A DNA stretch of 64,000 nt, from assembly GCA_900470965.1 (NCBI GenBank), contig UCCS01000004.1, positions 1-64,000 on the forward strand, written 5' to 3'. Shown here piece after piece: positions 1-7,996 of the stretch. Source of the DNA: Hyphomicrobiales bacterium (GTDB taxonomy: Bacteria > Pseudomonadota > Alphaproteobacteria > Rhizobiales > Rhizobiaceae). Position 1 is the first letter of the stretch. Every line of letters starts with the position of its first letter. The notes beneath the pieces are model-generated. The model saw only the letters and a program-made list of their open reading frames with translations. It made no database searches and had not been told where the DNA came from. The translations under genes were made by a program, and so were the position numbers.

Positions 1-373
1 ACACCAGAAGGCCGTCTACACCGACCACGACTTCGACATTGCCGTCGGTCCACCGGTCTTCCGCGGCGATCCGGCCATCTCCACCACCATCCTCGTCCAG
101 TCCGGAACACCTGACGGCGTGCCCTTCTCCAACCAGGGCGGTTATGTCAGCGCCGAGCTCGACAAGATCATCAAGCAGGCGTCCGAAACCGTTGATACGG
201 CCGCACGCACCGACCTCTATTACAAGTTCCAGCAGCTTGTGGTGGCAGAGCTGCCGTTGATCAACGTCGCCGAATGGGGCTTCATCACGGTCGCCCGCGA
301 TACCGTGCTGAACGTGTCCGACAATCCGCGCTGGGCAGTTTCGAACTGGGGCGATACCGCGCTGCAATCGTGA
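1..373 (+). CDS. ABC transporter substrate-binding protein, family 5, C-terminal part
   Basis: Only the last ~123 codons are present; the start lies before the window. The fragment ends in a stop at 371-373 and resembles the C-terminus of peptide/opine/nickel (SBP_bac_5) binding proteins: a stretch on paired residues (NQGGYVSAELDKII), a helix of the RTDLYYKFQQLV type that in this family reads 'R..lY...Q.l...d.p.i.l', and a closing tryptophan-containing strand. It is followed directly by two permeases and two ATPases, so it should be the periplasmic receptor of that importer. The ligand cannot be told from this piece. Confidence 0.85.
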   Translation, partial: HQKAVYTDHDFDIAVGPPVFRGDPAISTTILVQSGTPDGVPFSNQGGYVSAELDKIIKQASETVDTAARTDLYYKFQQLVVAELPLINVAEWGFITVARDTVLNVSDNPRWAVSNWGDTALQS

Positions 374-411
374 TAGGGTCGAAGGCAATTGCTGCAGGGG
401 CCTCGTCCGGC

Positions 412-1401
412 GTGAAACGTGCACTTCTCCTCCTGAGACGCAGGGTCATCAGCAGCATTCCGGTGCTGCTGATCGTCGTGATCTTCAGTTTCTTCCTGCT
501 GGAATCCGCCTCCGGCGATGCGGTCGATGCCTATCTTGGTTCGATCGGCGGTGGTGACGCCGCCCTTATAAAGTCGCTGCGGCAGAGCTACGGCCTCGAT
601 CAATCGGTCTTTGCCCGCCTCTGGCTCTATCTGTCGTCGCTTGCCCGCCTCGATCTCGGCTGGTCGGTGGCCTTCAACCGGCCGGTGCGGGATCTGATTG
701 TCGAGCGGCTGCCGAACACGCTGCTTTTGATGGGAAGTGCCACGGCACTTTCCTTCGGGCTTGGTTCGACACTCGGCATTCTGGCTGGCGCAAGGCCCGG
801 CAGCCTGCGGGATCGCTTCCTCTCGATCGGCTCGCTCGTCATCTACGCCATTCCGAGCTTCTGGCTGGGATTGGTGCTCAGCATCTTCTTTTCGGTCAAG
901 CTACGCTGGCTGCCAATTGCTGGCATCGAAACCATTGCCTCGGGCAAGACAGGCCTCGCGCGTGCGCTCGATATCGCGGAGCACCTGGCCCTCCCGGTTG
1001 GCGCACTTGCCTTCATCTATCTCGCGCTGTTCCTGCGCGTCATGCGCTCGGGTATGGAAGAAGCTTGGAAGCTCGATTTCGTGCTCTTTGCCCGGGCCAA
1101 AGGCCTGTCGCGCAGCCGTATCGTGCTTCGCCATGTGGCACGCAATGCGCTTCTGCCGCTTGTTACCATGCTCGGCCTGCAATCCGCGGCTATGCTCGGC
1201 GGCAGTGTGGTGATCGAGAGCGTTTTTGCCATTCCGGGCTTCGGCCGACTGGCCCAGGAAGCCGTCAACGGTCGTGACGCGCCATTGCTTATGGGCATTA
1301 TCCTTTCCAGCGCTGTTCTCGTCATCTGCGTTAATTTCATTGTCGATCTGGTCTATGCGACGCTCGACCCGCGCATCGGCGCATCTGGGGGCCAGGCATG
1401 A
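412..1401 (+). CDS. ABC transporter permease, DppB/OppB type
   Basis: Inner-membrane permease of a peptide-type importer, about 329 residues, the usual size for DppB. It opens with a basic stretch and a first membrane helix (SIPVLLIVVIFSFFLLE), then a periplasmic segment and five further hydrophobic segments. The ATPase-coupling EAA-type loop is visible as FARAKGLSRSRIVLRHVARN at about residues 224-243. I chose GTG 412; an alternative GTG at 370 overlaps the stop of the binding-protein gene (GTGA) and would add 14 residues. The stop overlaps the next ATG at 1398, indicating translational coupling in one operon. Confidence 0.9.
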   Translation: MKRALLLLRRRVISSIPVLLIVVIFSFFLLESASGDAVDAYLGSIGGGDAALIKSLRQSYGLDQSVFARLWLYLSSLARLDLGWSVAFNRPVRDLIVERLPNTLLLMGSATALSFGLGSTLGILAGARPGSLRDRFLSIGSLVIYAIPSFWLGLVLSIFFSVKLRWLPIAGIETIASGKTGLARALDIAEHLALPVGALAFIYLALFLRVMRSGMEEAWKLDFVLFARAKGLSRSRIVLRHVARNALLPLVTMLGLQSAAMLGGSVVIESVFAIPGFGRLAQEAVNGRDAPLLMGIILSSAVLVICVNFIVDLVYATLDPRIGASGGQA

Positions 1402-2228
1402 CACTGCTGCGTCGTCTCCCTCAAACTCCGGAAGGTGCGATCGGGCTTGCAATCCTTTCAGCTTTGCTCGTCGCCGGCCTGTTGGCGCCGGTCATCTCGC
1501 CAGGAGATCCACTACGAATTGCCGGCCGAGCGCTCCTTACGCCGTTCACCGATCCGAGCCTGCCGCTCGGCACCGATAGGCTGGGGCGCGACGTGCTCGC
1601 CGGCCTGCTCTACGGTGCGCGCACCTCGCTCGCCGTCGGTATCGCCGCTGCCCTGTCCGCCATGGTGCTTGGGCTCTTTGTCGGCATGGCTGCCGGATTT
1701 GCCGGTGGTGTCATCGATGAAGCACTGATGCGCGTCGTCGATGCTTTCCAGATCGTTCCGGGCTTCCTGCTGGCGCTCGCCTTTGTCAGCATCATCGGCG
1801 TCTCGACGCCGGTCATCGTCTTCGCCATTGCGCTCGGAACCTGGGCCGATCCTGCACGGCTGACGCGGGCGCAAGTGCTGTCCATCCGCGAACGGGATTA
1901 TGTGGCTGCCGCACACGTGATCGGCATGCACCCGGCTGAGATCGCCTTCAAGGAAATCCTGCCGAATGCGCTGCCTCCGGTTCTGGCCCTGTCCGCCACT
2001 ATTGTCGCAGGCGCGATCCTCACTGAAGCCGCCCTTTCCTTCCTCGGTCTCGGCAATCCCAATCTCGCCACCTGGGGATCAATGATCGCTGAGGGCCGCA
2101 GCGTGTTGCGCTCGGCCACCTACCTTTCCGTGCTGCCCGGCCTCGCGCTGGCAATAACGGTGCTCGGCGTGCATCTCTTTAGCGAGGGGCTGAGCAAGGC
2201 GCTTGGCAATGAGGAGGGATTGCGATGA
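1398..2228 (+). CDS. ABC transporter permease, DppC/OppC type
   Basis: Second permease of the same importer, 276 residues. The N-terminal helix is followed by the conserved DppC segment PLGTDRLGRDVLAGLLYGAR (around residues 53-72), then hydrophobic spans and a coupling loop near residues 150-190 (RERDYVAAAHVIGMHPAEI). It pairs with the DppB-type subunit to form the membrane channel. Its ATG overlaps the preceding stop by 4 bases, and its own stop overlaps the following ATPase start, so the genes are tightly coupled. Confidence 0.92.
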   Translation: MTLLRRLPQTPEGAIGLAILSALLVAGLLAPVISPGDPLRIAGRALLTPFTDPSLPLGTDRLGRDVLAGLLYGARTSLAVGIAAALSAMVLGLFVGMAAGFAGGVIDEALMRVVDAFQIVPGFLLALAFVSIIGVSTPVIVFAIALGTWADPARLTRAQVLSIRERDYVAAAHVIGMHPAEIAFKEILPNALPPVLALSATIVAGAILTEAALSFLGLGNPNLATWGSMIAEGRSVLRSATYLSVLPGLALAITVLGVHLFSEGLSKALGNEEGLR

Positions 2229-3007
2229 GTGATCTCTTCTGCAGCGTGAGAGGGCTTTCCGTCCATTACGAACGCGATGCGGCTCTGGAAACCATCGACC
2301 TCGATGTCCTCAGAGGTGAAAGGCTGGCCCTCATCGGCGAAAGCGGCTCCGGCAAAAGCACATTTGCCCGAGCGCTTGCCGGACTTCTGCCGAAGAGCGC
2401 CAGGATCAGAGGCGACATAACATGGCCGGCGCTTGGTCATGCGCCGCTTCCCGGTCGCGATTTCGGTTTCGTCTTTCAAGACCCCGGCACCAGCCTCAAT
2501 CCGGTGCTGACCATCGGCGAGCAGGTTGCCGAAGCGGCCCGACGGCACCTGGGGTTAGACTGGCGGCGAGCCTATGCCCGTGCCGAAGAGCTTCTCGAGC
2601 GGGTGCGCATACCACAGTCCGCGAGCGCCATGCGCGCCTTTCCGCATCAGCTTTCCGGCGGCCAAAGGCAGCGTGTGGCAATTGCGGCTGCGATTGCGGC
2701 CAAGCCAACCTTGCTGATCGCCGATGAGGCGACCAGCGCGCTCGACGTCGTTGTTCAGGCCGAGATCGTCAGCCTTCTCGACGGGCTGGTGCGCGAAGAA
2801 GGTATGACCCTGCTCTTCATCACCCATGATATCGCACTTGCCTCCGGTTTCGCCGATCGCATCGCCGTCTTCCGGAATGGAGAACTGGTCGAGGACGGCC
2901 CTATCAGATCGGTCCTGTCGTCGCCGGCCGATAGCTATACCGCGGCCCTCATCGCAAGCCATCGCGATCTGTCCACGCCACCCTTGATTGCGGAGGCAAC
3001 GTCATGA
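2225..3007 (+). CDS. ABC transporter ATP-binding protein, DppD/OppD type
   Basis: Cytoplasmic ATPase of the peptide-type importer, 260 residues. Walker A is GESGSGKST at about residues 38-46, the Q-loop is VFQDPGTSLNP, the signature is LSGGQRQRV at about 143-151, and Walker B is LLIADEATSALD. It is shorter than typical DppD (~320 residues) and lacks the C-terminal oligopeptide domain with its cysteine cluster. The start ATG overlaps the permease stop by 4 bases. It probably works as a heterodimer with the next gene product. Confidence 0.9.
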   Translation: MSDLFCSVRGLSVHYERDAALETIDLDVLRGERLALIGESGSGKSTFARALAGLLPKSARIRGDITWPALGHAPLPGRDFGFVFQDPGTSLNPVLTIGEQVAEAARRHLGLDWRRAYARAEELLERVRIPQSASAMRAFPHQLSGGQRQRVAIAAAIAAKPTLLIADEATSALDVVVQAEIVSLLDGLVREEGMTLLFITHDIALASGFADRIAVFRNGELVEDGPIRSVLSSPADSYTAALIASHRDLSTPPLIAEATS

Positions 3008-3783
3008 GCGGGCTTCTGACTGTTGAGGCTCTATCCAAGGCCTATTCCTCCACCGGCCGACAGGTTGCCGCTCTCGACAATGTTTCACTGACGATTGCAG
3101 CCGGCGAAACCCTGGGCTTGGTTGGAGCGTCGGGCAGTGGAAAATCGACGTTGTCGCGCGTCCTTCTGCGTCTGCTGGAGCCCGATTCCGGCTTCATCCG
3201 CTTCGAAGGGCAAGATTGGCGCGCGCTTCGAGGCGCCGAACTGCGGCGCCGGCGCGCGCATATGCAGATGGTGTTTCAGGACCCACTCGGCGCCTTCAAT
3301 CCGCTGTCCTCCGTCGCCTCAGTTCTCGACGACCCGCTGCGGATCCACGCCATCGCGAGCAGGAAACAGCGGCCGGCCGAAATCGCTACCCTGCTGGAGC
3401 GCGTTGGTCTGCCCTCGGCCTTTGCCTCCCGCCCTGTTCGCACACTCTCGGGCGGACAGCGCCAACGCGTCGCCATCGCCCGTGCCATCGCGACGCGGCC
3501 GTCTCTGCTGGTGCTCGATGAAGCCGTTTCCGCGCTCGACGTGACTGTCCGCGGCCGCATCCTCGAATTGCTCGTCGAGTTGCAGCAAGAGCGCGGCCTT
3601 GCCTATCTCTTCATATCCCATGACCTCGCGGTGGTGCGCGCGATTTCGCATCGCATCGCGGTCATGGATGCCGGCGGCATCGTCGAGGAGGGACCGGCAG
3701 CAGATGTCGTCAATGCCCCACGATCCGATGCGGCACGCCGGCTCGTCGCGGCCGTGCCGCACCTTGTAACCGAACCCGTTTGA
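3004..3783 (+). CDS. ABC transporter ATP-binding protein, DppF/OppF type
   Basis: Second ATPase, 259 residues, with Walker A GASGSGKST, Q-loop VFQDPLGAFNPL, signature LSGGQRQRVAIA, Walker B LLVLDEAVSALD and switch histidine in FISHDLAVV. DppF-like proteins carry exactly this Q-loop style. It is also short for the family (usually ~300+). The start overlaps the previous stop (ATGA). The substrate of the whole importer remains open; the adjacent aminotransferase hints at an amino acid or peptide-like amine. Confidence 0.9.
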   Translation: MSGLLTVEALSKAYSSTGRQVAALDNVSLTIAAGETLGLVGASGSGKSTLSRVLLRLLEPDSGFIRFEGQDWRALRGAELRRRRAHMQMVFQDPLGAFNPLSSVASVLDDPLRIHAIASRKQRPAEIATLLERVGLPSAFASRPVRTLSGGQRQRVAIARAIATRPSLLVLDEAVSALDVTVRGRILELLVELQQERGLAYLFISHDLAVVRAISHRIAVMDAGGIVEEGPAADVVNAPRSDAARRLVAAVPHLVTEPV

Positions 3784-3794
3784 AGGAGTTGCCC

Positions 3795-4889
3795 ATGACC
3801 GAAGTCGCCTGGAACCCGTTCTATGGTGCGCCGGTCTATCCGGCCGAACGTTACACCGCCCTTGCCGGTCGTATCGGCACGATCCTGAAGACGGACAACG
3901 ACGTTCTGCTGGTGCAGGCCGAGGCGGTGGTTGCCCTCGAAGCCGTTGCGACCAGCCTTGCCAGACCTGGCTTTTCCGCGCTGAACGTCGTCACCAGCGC
4001 CTACGGCGGCTGGTTTGGACAATGGCTGCGGCGCGGCGGTACTCACGTCGTCGACGTCATCGCTCAGCCCGGCCTGCCTATCGAGGCCAGAGCAATCGCC
4101 GCCGCGCTGGATGCCAATCCCAATGTCAACGTACTGGCGCTCGTCCACGCGGAATCGGCAAGCGGTATCCTCAATCCATTGCCCGAGATCGCTGCTCTCG
4201 CAAAGGCGCGAGGCATTGTGACGGTAGTCGATGCCGTTGCCTCCGTCGGCGGCCATGCGCTCGATGTCGACGCGTTGGGCATCGATATCGCCGTGATCGG
4301 CCCACAGAAAGCACTCGGCGGGCCGGCCGGCGTTTCCGCGCTGTCAGTCAGCCAGCATGCCTGGGAACTGGCCCTCCATGACGGTGCGCCGCGTGATTCC
4401 ATCCTGTCGCTGGCCGACCTGAAGGCTTGGGTGGATGCCGGCCGCGGCGCGTTGCCGGGAACGCCGGCACCGCTGGAATTCTTTGCACTGGAAGCGGCCC
4501 TCGACCGGGTCGAGGCGGAAGGCCTCGTGCAGGTCGTCGCCCGCCATGAAAGAGCAGCTTCGGCGAGCCGGGCCGGACTTGCAGCGCTGGGCGCCAACCT
4601 TTGGGTGCCGGCCGAACAGGCATCGAACCTTGTGACAACGGTCTCCTTACCGTCAGGAATTAAACCCACCTCTGTGGTTGGTTTTGCGGCGGGGTTGGGC
4701 GTCGAACTGACGCCGGGTGTTGGGACAGGCTCGTCGCACCTCATGCGTATCAACCACACAGGGGCACGGGCAACCTTCCAGACCGTGCTTGCAAATGTCG
4801 TGGCCTATGGTGCCGCGCTTCGGCAGGCCGGCTTCCCGGCGAATATCGGCGCCGCATCGGAAGCTGCCGCGAAGATCTATAGCAGCTGA
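3795..4889 (+). CDS. PLP-dependent class V aminotransferase (alanine-glyoxylate aminotransferase-like)
   Basis: About 364 residues with the fold-type I class V layout. The VVDAVASVGG segment carries the aspartate that contacts the pyridine nitrogen of PLP, and GPQKALGGPAG (about residues 172-182) carries the likely PLP-binding lysine. The family includes alanine/serine-glyoxylate and related aminotransferases. The ATG at 3795 has GGAG eight bases upstream; a TTG at 3780 overlapping the ATPase stop is possible but less likely. It ends the ABC importer operon with no gap, so it probably acts on an imported amino compound. The exact amino donor cannot be read from sequence. Confidence 0.85.
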   Translation: MTEVAWNPFYGAPVYPAERYTALAGRIGTILKTDNDVLLVQAEAVVALEAVATSLARPGFSALNVVTSAYGGWFGQWLRRGGTHVVDVIAQPGLPIEARAIAAALDANPNVNVLALVHAESASGILNPLPEIAALAKARGIVTVVDAVASVGGHALDVDALGIDIAVIGPQKALGGPAGVSALSVSQHAWELALHDGAPRDSILSLADLKAWVDAGRGALPGTPAPLEFFALEAALDRVEAEGLVQVVARHERAASASRAGLAALGANLWVPAEQASNLVTTVSLPSGIKPTSVVGFAAGLGVELTPGVGTGSSHLMRINHTGARATFQTVLANVVAYGAALRQAGFPANIGAASEAAAKIYSS

Positions 4890-4893
4890 TCGC

Positions 4894-5061
4894 TCAGTAC
4901 CAGGAATTCGGCATCGGCTGCCAGAAGAAGAGTTCTTCCTCCCGCAGGCTACGCAGACGGCTTTCGGAATCCTCTTCCGTCGCGCGGGCAGATATTTCGA
5001 ACACCGATTGGTCACGGTCTCGGAAAAGCTTCGCAAAGAAAGTTTTGAATGCCGCAAACAT
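4894..5061 (-). CDS. Small hypothetical protein, 55 residues
   Basis: A short gene on the minus strand, below usual length cut-offs. The ATG (5061-5059) is preceded by a near-ideal ribosome site, GGGAGGTGACGT, and the frame reads to TGA at 4896-4894. The product starts MFAAFKTFFAKLFRDRDQ, has a charged middle rich in Glu and Arg (DSESRLRSLREEE) and ends in an aromatic tail (FFWQPMPNSWY). It has no cysteine, no clear signal peptide and no domain I recognise. A motif at 5124-5140 shared with sulfur genes lies 63 bases upstream. It converges with the aminotransferase gene, leaving only 4 bases between the two stops. Confidence 0.65.
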   Translation of the reverse strand: MFAAFKTFFAKLFRDRDQSVFEISARATEEDSESRLRSLREEELFFWQPMPNSWY

Positions 5062-5123
5062 ACGTCACCTCCCGGAAAACCGAGCCACGATTTTCGCACG
5101 GATCGCTGAGCCAGGAAACATTG

Positions 5124-5140
5124 TCTACAAAAATAGTATT
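5124..5140 (-). promoter_or_regulatory. Copy 1 of shared AT-rich 17-bp motif
   Basis: TCTACAAAAATAGTATT (plus-strand reading) resembles four other copies in this window, with 12 of its first 15 bases matching the copy at 39067-39083. A TAGAAT hexamer on the minus strand (5138-5143) abuts it and could be a -10 element for the 55-residue gene. The role as an operator is inferred. Confidence 0.4.
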
Positions 5141-5318
5141 CTAATTTGCGCAATTGTGCCGCATGCCGATGCCGCCGGAAGACTGGCTCACGAAAAAGGC
5201 TTTGTTCGGCAAAAGAGGAGCGCGGCGGGGAGGTCGAGTCCAATCTGCCACCGCCCCTTGAGAATCGGGCCTTTCCGATGCACGAAGAAGCCGAGACGAA
5301 TAGGTCGAGGATGATGGA

Positions 5319-6173
5319 ATGACCGATACAGGCGGACTTCGGATAGAGTTTGAAGGCCATTCGCCCCTGCTGAAGTGGCACCGGCTGCGCCGGCGTATGG
5401 CCGACCCACTGTTTTCGGCCGAGGTGATGACCGAAGGCTTCAAGGCCGGCGCTTCGATGGAGCTCGACCTGCGGGTGCGCGCCGATGGTGGTTTCGTCGT
5501 GCTGCATGATAAGGAGCTGGAAGGCGAGACGACCGGGCGCGGTCTCATTGCCCAAGAGGGCCTTGCGGATCTGCGCGACCTGCGCATGAAGGACGGCAAT
5601 CGTCCCCTCCTCTACAGCGAGGATCTGGCAGCCATGCTGCAATCGGCCCATCCGGACGCGCTGCTGCAGTTCGATATGAAGGACGATTACGAGGCGATCG
5701 GCGAAAAGGGCATCGCCCATCTTGCAGAACACCTGCAGCAGATTTCCGCCTCCGTCATCGTCAGCGCTGGAAGTCCGGAGCTAATCCTGGCCGTCAAGGA
5801 CAAGCTGCCGCATCTGCGCCGCGGCATCGACCCCACCAACAAACTCGGCGATATCGCCAAAGCCGAAGGCTGGAAAGCGGTCGAAAAGGAACTGCTTGCA
5901 GATCTGCGCGGCCCGACGGAGCCGGAAACAATCTACCTTTACTGGCCGATGTTGCTCGATGCGGCAAAGGCCGGCCTCGACATGATCGCGCTCTGCCACA
6001 GCGAGGCCAAGCTGGTCGACGCCTGGACCTTCACGCTGAAAGATCCCGACGGCGGCTTCAGCGATGCGGAGTGGACGAACTTCTCGGCACTGGTCGCTTT
6101 GAAGCCGGATCAGATCACCACGGACGAAGCCCTGGCGACCGAGCTGGCGTGGCTGAAGCGCATGGCGGGCTGA
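5319..6173 (+). CDS. Glycerophosphodiester phosphodiesterase-family protein, atypical
   Basis: 284 residues with a GDPD-like TIM-barrel pattern: a WHR segment near residue 22-23, MELDLRVRADGGFVVLHDKEL near 44-64 (the usual E-x-D and HD metal-site residues), then a barrel pattern with FDMKDD and IYLYWPML. The canonical HRG...PENT block is not intact: HR is followed by LRRR and the ENT-type glutamate is replaced by LFSAE. Activity is therefore uncertain. No signal peptide is seen, so it is cytoplasmic. It converges with the inositol-monophosphatase-family gene, the two stops touching inside a palindrome. Confidence 0.75.
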   Translation: MTDTGGLRIEFEGHSPLLKWHRLRRRMADPLFSAEVMTEGFKAGASMELDLRVRADGGFVVLHDKELEGETTGRGLIAQEGLADLRDLRMKDGNRPLLYSEDLAAMLQSAHPDALLQFDMKDDYEAIGEKGIAHLAEHLQQISASVIVSAGSPELILAVKDKLPHLRRGIDPTNKLGDIAKAEGWKAVEKELLADLRGPTEPETIYLYWPMLLDAAKAGLDMIALCHSEAKLVDAWTFTLKDPDGGFSDAEWTNFSALVALKPDQITTDEALATELAWLKRMAG

Positions 6174-6184
6174 TCAGCCCGCCA
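6163..6184. terminator. 22-bp perfect palindrome across two abutting stop codons
   Basis: The arms TGGCGGGCTGA and TCAGCCCGCCA are exact complements. The centre TGATCA contains the stop of the plus-strand GDPD-like gene and, on the other strand, the stop of the minus-strand phosphatase gene. It could act as a bidirectional transcript-end hairpin, although no T-run follows on either side. Confidence 0.5.
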
Positions 6185-6989
6185 GACCTTCGAACTCGAC
6201 GAGGAAGGCGAATTCTTCTGCCAGTCCAGGCGAATGGGCGATAACAGGACCGCCATCCTCCAGCAGCGTATCGACAGGTGGAATGGCGACCTTCGCACCG
6301 GCCTCCGAGGCGATCAGCGCGCCAGCCAGCATATCCCAGGCATTCAGGTGCCGTTCGTAGAAGAGGTCTGAAACACCTTCCGCCACGCGCACGAGATCGA
6401 CTGCGGCTGCACCCATGCGGCGATAATCCATGCCGCGCTCGTAGAGCCGCTTGGAGAGCGCCGCATAGTCGTCAAAGCTCGTCTTGCGCGAATGGCCAAG
6501 CACGACGATCGCATTGGCAGGATCGGTCGTCGGAGCAGCGTGGATCGGCTGGCTCTCCTTGAAGGCGCCACGGCCGCGGATCGCGGAGAAAACCTGGTCG
6601 TTGGCCGCATCATAGACCACGCCGATCTCCACCTTGCCACCAACGACGAAGGCGATGGAGACGCCCCAGTGACGAAAGCCTCTGATATAATTTGTCGTGC
6701 CGTCGATCGGATCGACGACCCAGGTGCCGGCAGAGCCGGACTCGCCGCCGGTTTCCTCACCCATGAATGTGTCGTCTGGAAAGCGCACCAGCAGCCCTTC
6801 GCGGATCGACTGTTCTGCCTGCCTGTCTGCGACGGTAACGAAATCCTGCAATCCCTTGTTTTCGACATGCAGCGTGCCTGGGTGTCCTTCACGCCTGAAG
6901 CGCGCAGCCTCGCGTCCAACCTTGCGGGCCACGTCGATTGCGACCTCCGCCCGCGCGGTTAGAGCAGAGGCATCGAATGCGGAATTCAT
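6174..6989 (-). CDS. Inositol monophosphatase family protein
   Basis: About 271 residues. The three metal-binding motifs of the IMPase family are present: GEETGGES at about 77-84, WVVDPIDGTTNYIRG at about 89-103 and NAWDMLAGALIASEAGA at about 215-231. Members remove phosphate from myo-inositol-1-phosphate or related sugar phosphates. ATG 6989 follows AAGGACTGCTTG and overlaps the stop of the lacI-type gene (TGATG), so the two are translationally coupled. As the last gene of the operon behind an importer and a GDPD, it would remove phosphate from the product of phosphodiester cleavage; this substrate chain is inferred. Confidence 0.88.
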   Translation of the reverse strand: MNSAFDASALTARAEVAIDVARKVGREAARFRREGHPGTLHVENKGLQDFVTVADRQAEQSIREGLLVRFPDDTFMGEETGGESGSAGTWVVDPIDGTTNYIRGFRHWGVSIAFVVGGKVEIGVVYDAANDQVFSAIRGRGAFKESQPIHAAPTTDPANAIVVLGHSRKTSFDDYAALSKRLYERGMDYRRMGAAAVDLVRVAEGVSDLFYERHLNAWDMLAGALIASEAGAKVAIPPVDTLLEDGGPVIAHSPGLAEEFAFLVEFEGLAG

Positions 6990-7996
6990 CAAGCAGTCCT
7001 TCTTTTAATCAGCGTCACGGGGGTAAATTCGACGCGGGCGGTCATATCCGGTTCGGACATGCGGGTCATCAGCAGATCGACCGTTTGTTCGGCCTGGAAA
7101 TCGCAGGGCTGGCGGATGGTCGTAAGGTCATAGGCCGACCAGCTGGCCTGCGGAATGTCATCATGGCCGATGATGCGTAGCGGCGGCTCATCGTCGCGGC
7201 CAAGCCCCTTCATGATGCAGTCGATCACGCCGCAGGCCATGTAGTCGTTGGCGCAGAACAGACCGTCGATACCGAGCGAAACAAGATCGGCGGCCGCGTC
7301 GTGGCCGCTCTTATAGTCGTTGATTTTCAATTCGATCATGCGCGGCTCGAGGCCGAGTTGCCGACAGGCCGTCATGAAGGCTTCACCGCGCCGCCTTGCC
7401 GTATAGGAGATAGCGGGCGCCGCCATGACCGCCGGCGCCCTGACGCCGCTTTCGATCAGATGCGTGGCAGCGAGATGGCCTGCCATGCGATCATCGGAAA
7501 TGATGCGGTCGACGAAGGGAATATCGTCGCCCTTGTTGATCAGCACGATCGGCACACCTTCGGCTGCGCATTGCTCGCAGATCTCCGTCGGCGGCGCGTC
7601 CGATGTGACGATGACGCCGGAGACGGCATAGTGCAGAAGCTGGCCGATGACGGTCGAGGTGTCCGCCTCCTTCGAGGTCGGCAACAGGATCGGGCGAAAA
7701 TTGCGGGCGATCAGCACCCGCGCCAGATGCTCGATCTGCAGCGTGCGGAACGGGTTATCGAGGCCGGCGGCGACAAGGCCGACGAGATCGGAACGCTTGT
7801 TGGTGAGGCTGCGAGCCAGATAGTTCACCCGGTAGCCGAGATCCTTGGCCGCCTGATAGACCTTCTCGCGCGTCTTCGGCGAAACACTGGCATCCGGGGT
7901 GAAAGCGCGCGAAACGGCAGCGCGCGAGACGCCCGCCACACGTGCCACGTCGAAGGACGTGACCTTCCTCGGTCCCTTGTTATCCTTGTCTGCCAT
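6989..7996 (-). CDS. LacI-family transcriptional regulator
   Basis: About 335 residues. The N-terminal helix-turn-helix reads VTSFDVARVAGVSRAAVSRAF, followed by the hinge region DLGYRVNYLARSLTNKRS and a periplasmic-binding-like ligand domain with the late HDD segment (IIGHDDIPQASW). I chose ATG 7996, which has AGGG nine bases upstream; an ATG at 8005 would add three residues but leaves no spacing from that site. It overlaps the end of the upstream GDPD gene. Because it lies inside the operon and a LacI-type operator is present at 13507-13522, it is likely to autoregulate the whole transport operon. Confidence 0.92.
   Translation of the reverse strand: MADKDNKGPRKVTSFDVARVAGVSRAAVSRAFTPDASVSPKTREKVYQAAKDLGYRVNYLARSLTNKRSDLVGLVAAGLDNPFRTLQIEHLARVLIARNFRPILLPTSKEADTSTVIGQLLHYAVSGVIVTSDAPPTEICEQCAAEGVPIVLINKGDDIPFVDRIISDDRMAGHLAATHLIESGVRAPAVMAAPAISYTARRRGEAFMTACRQLGLEPRMIELKINDYKSGHDAAADLVSLGIDGLFCANDYMACGVIDCIMKGLGRDDEPPLRIIGHDDIPQASWSAYDLTTIRQPCDFQAEQTVDLLMTRMSEPDMTARVEFTPVTLIKRRTA

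Noticed and set aside
4653..5732. A 359-codon minus-strand frame spanning the aminotransferase end, the 55-residue gene and the GDPD-like start
   Set aside because: It crosses two real genes and an AT-rich promoter, has no known domain, and conflicts with the well-started small gene.
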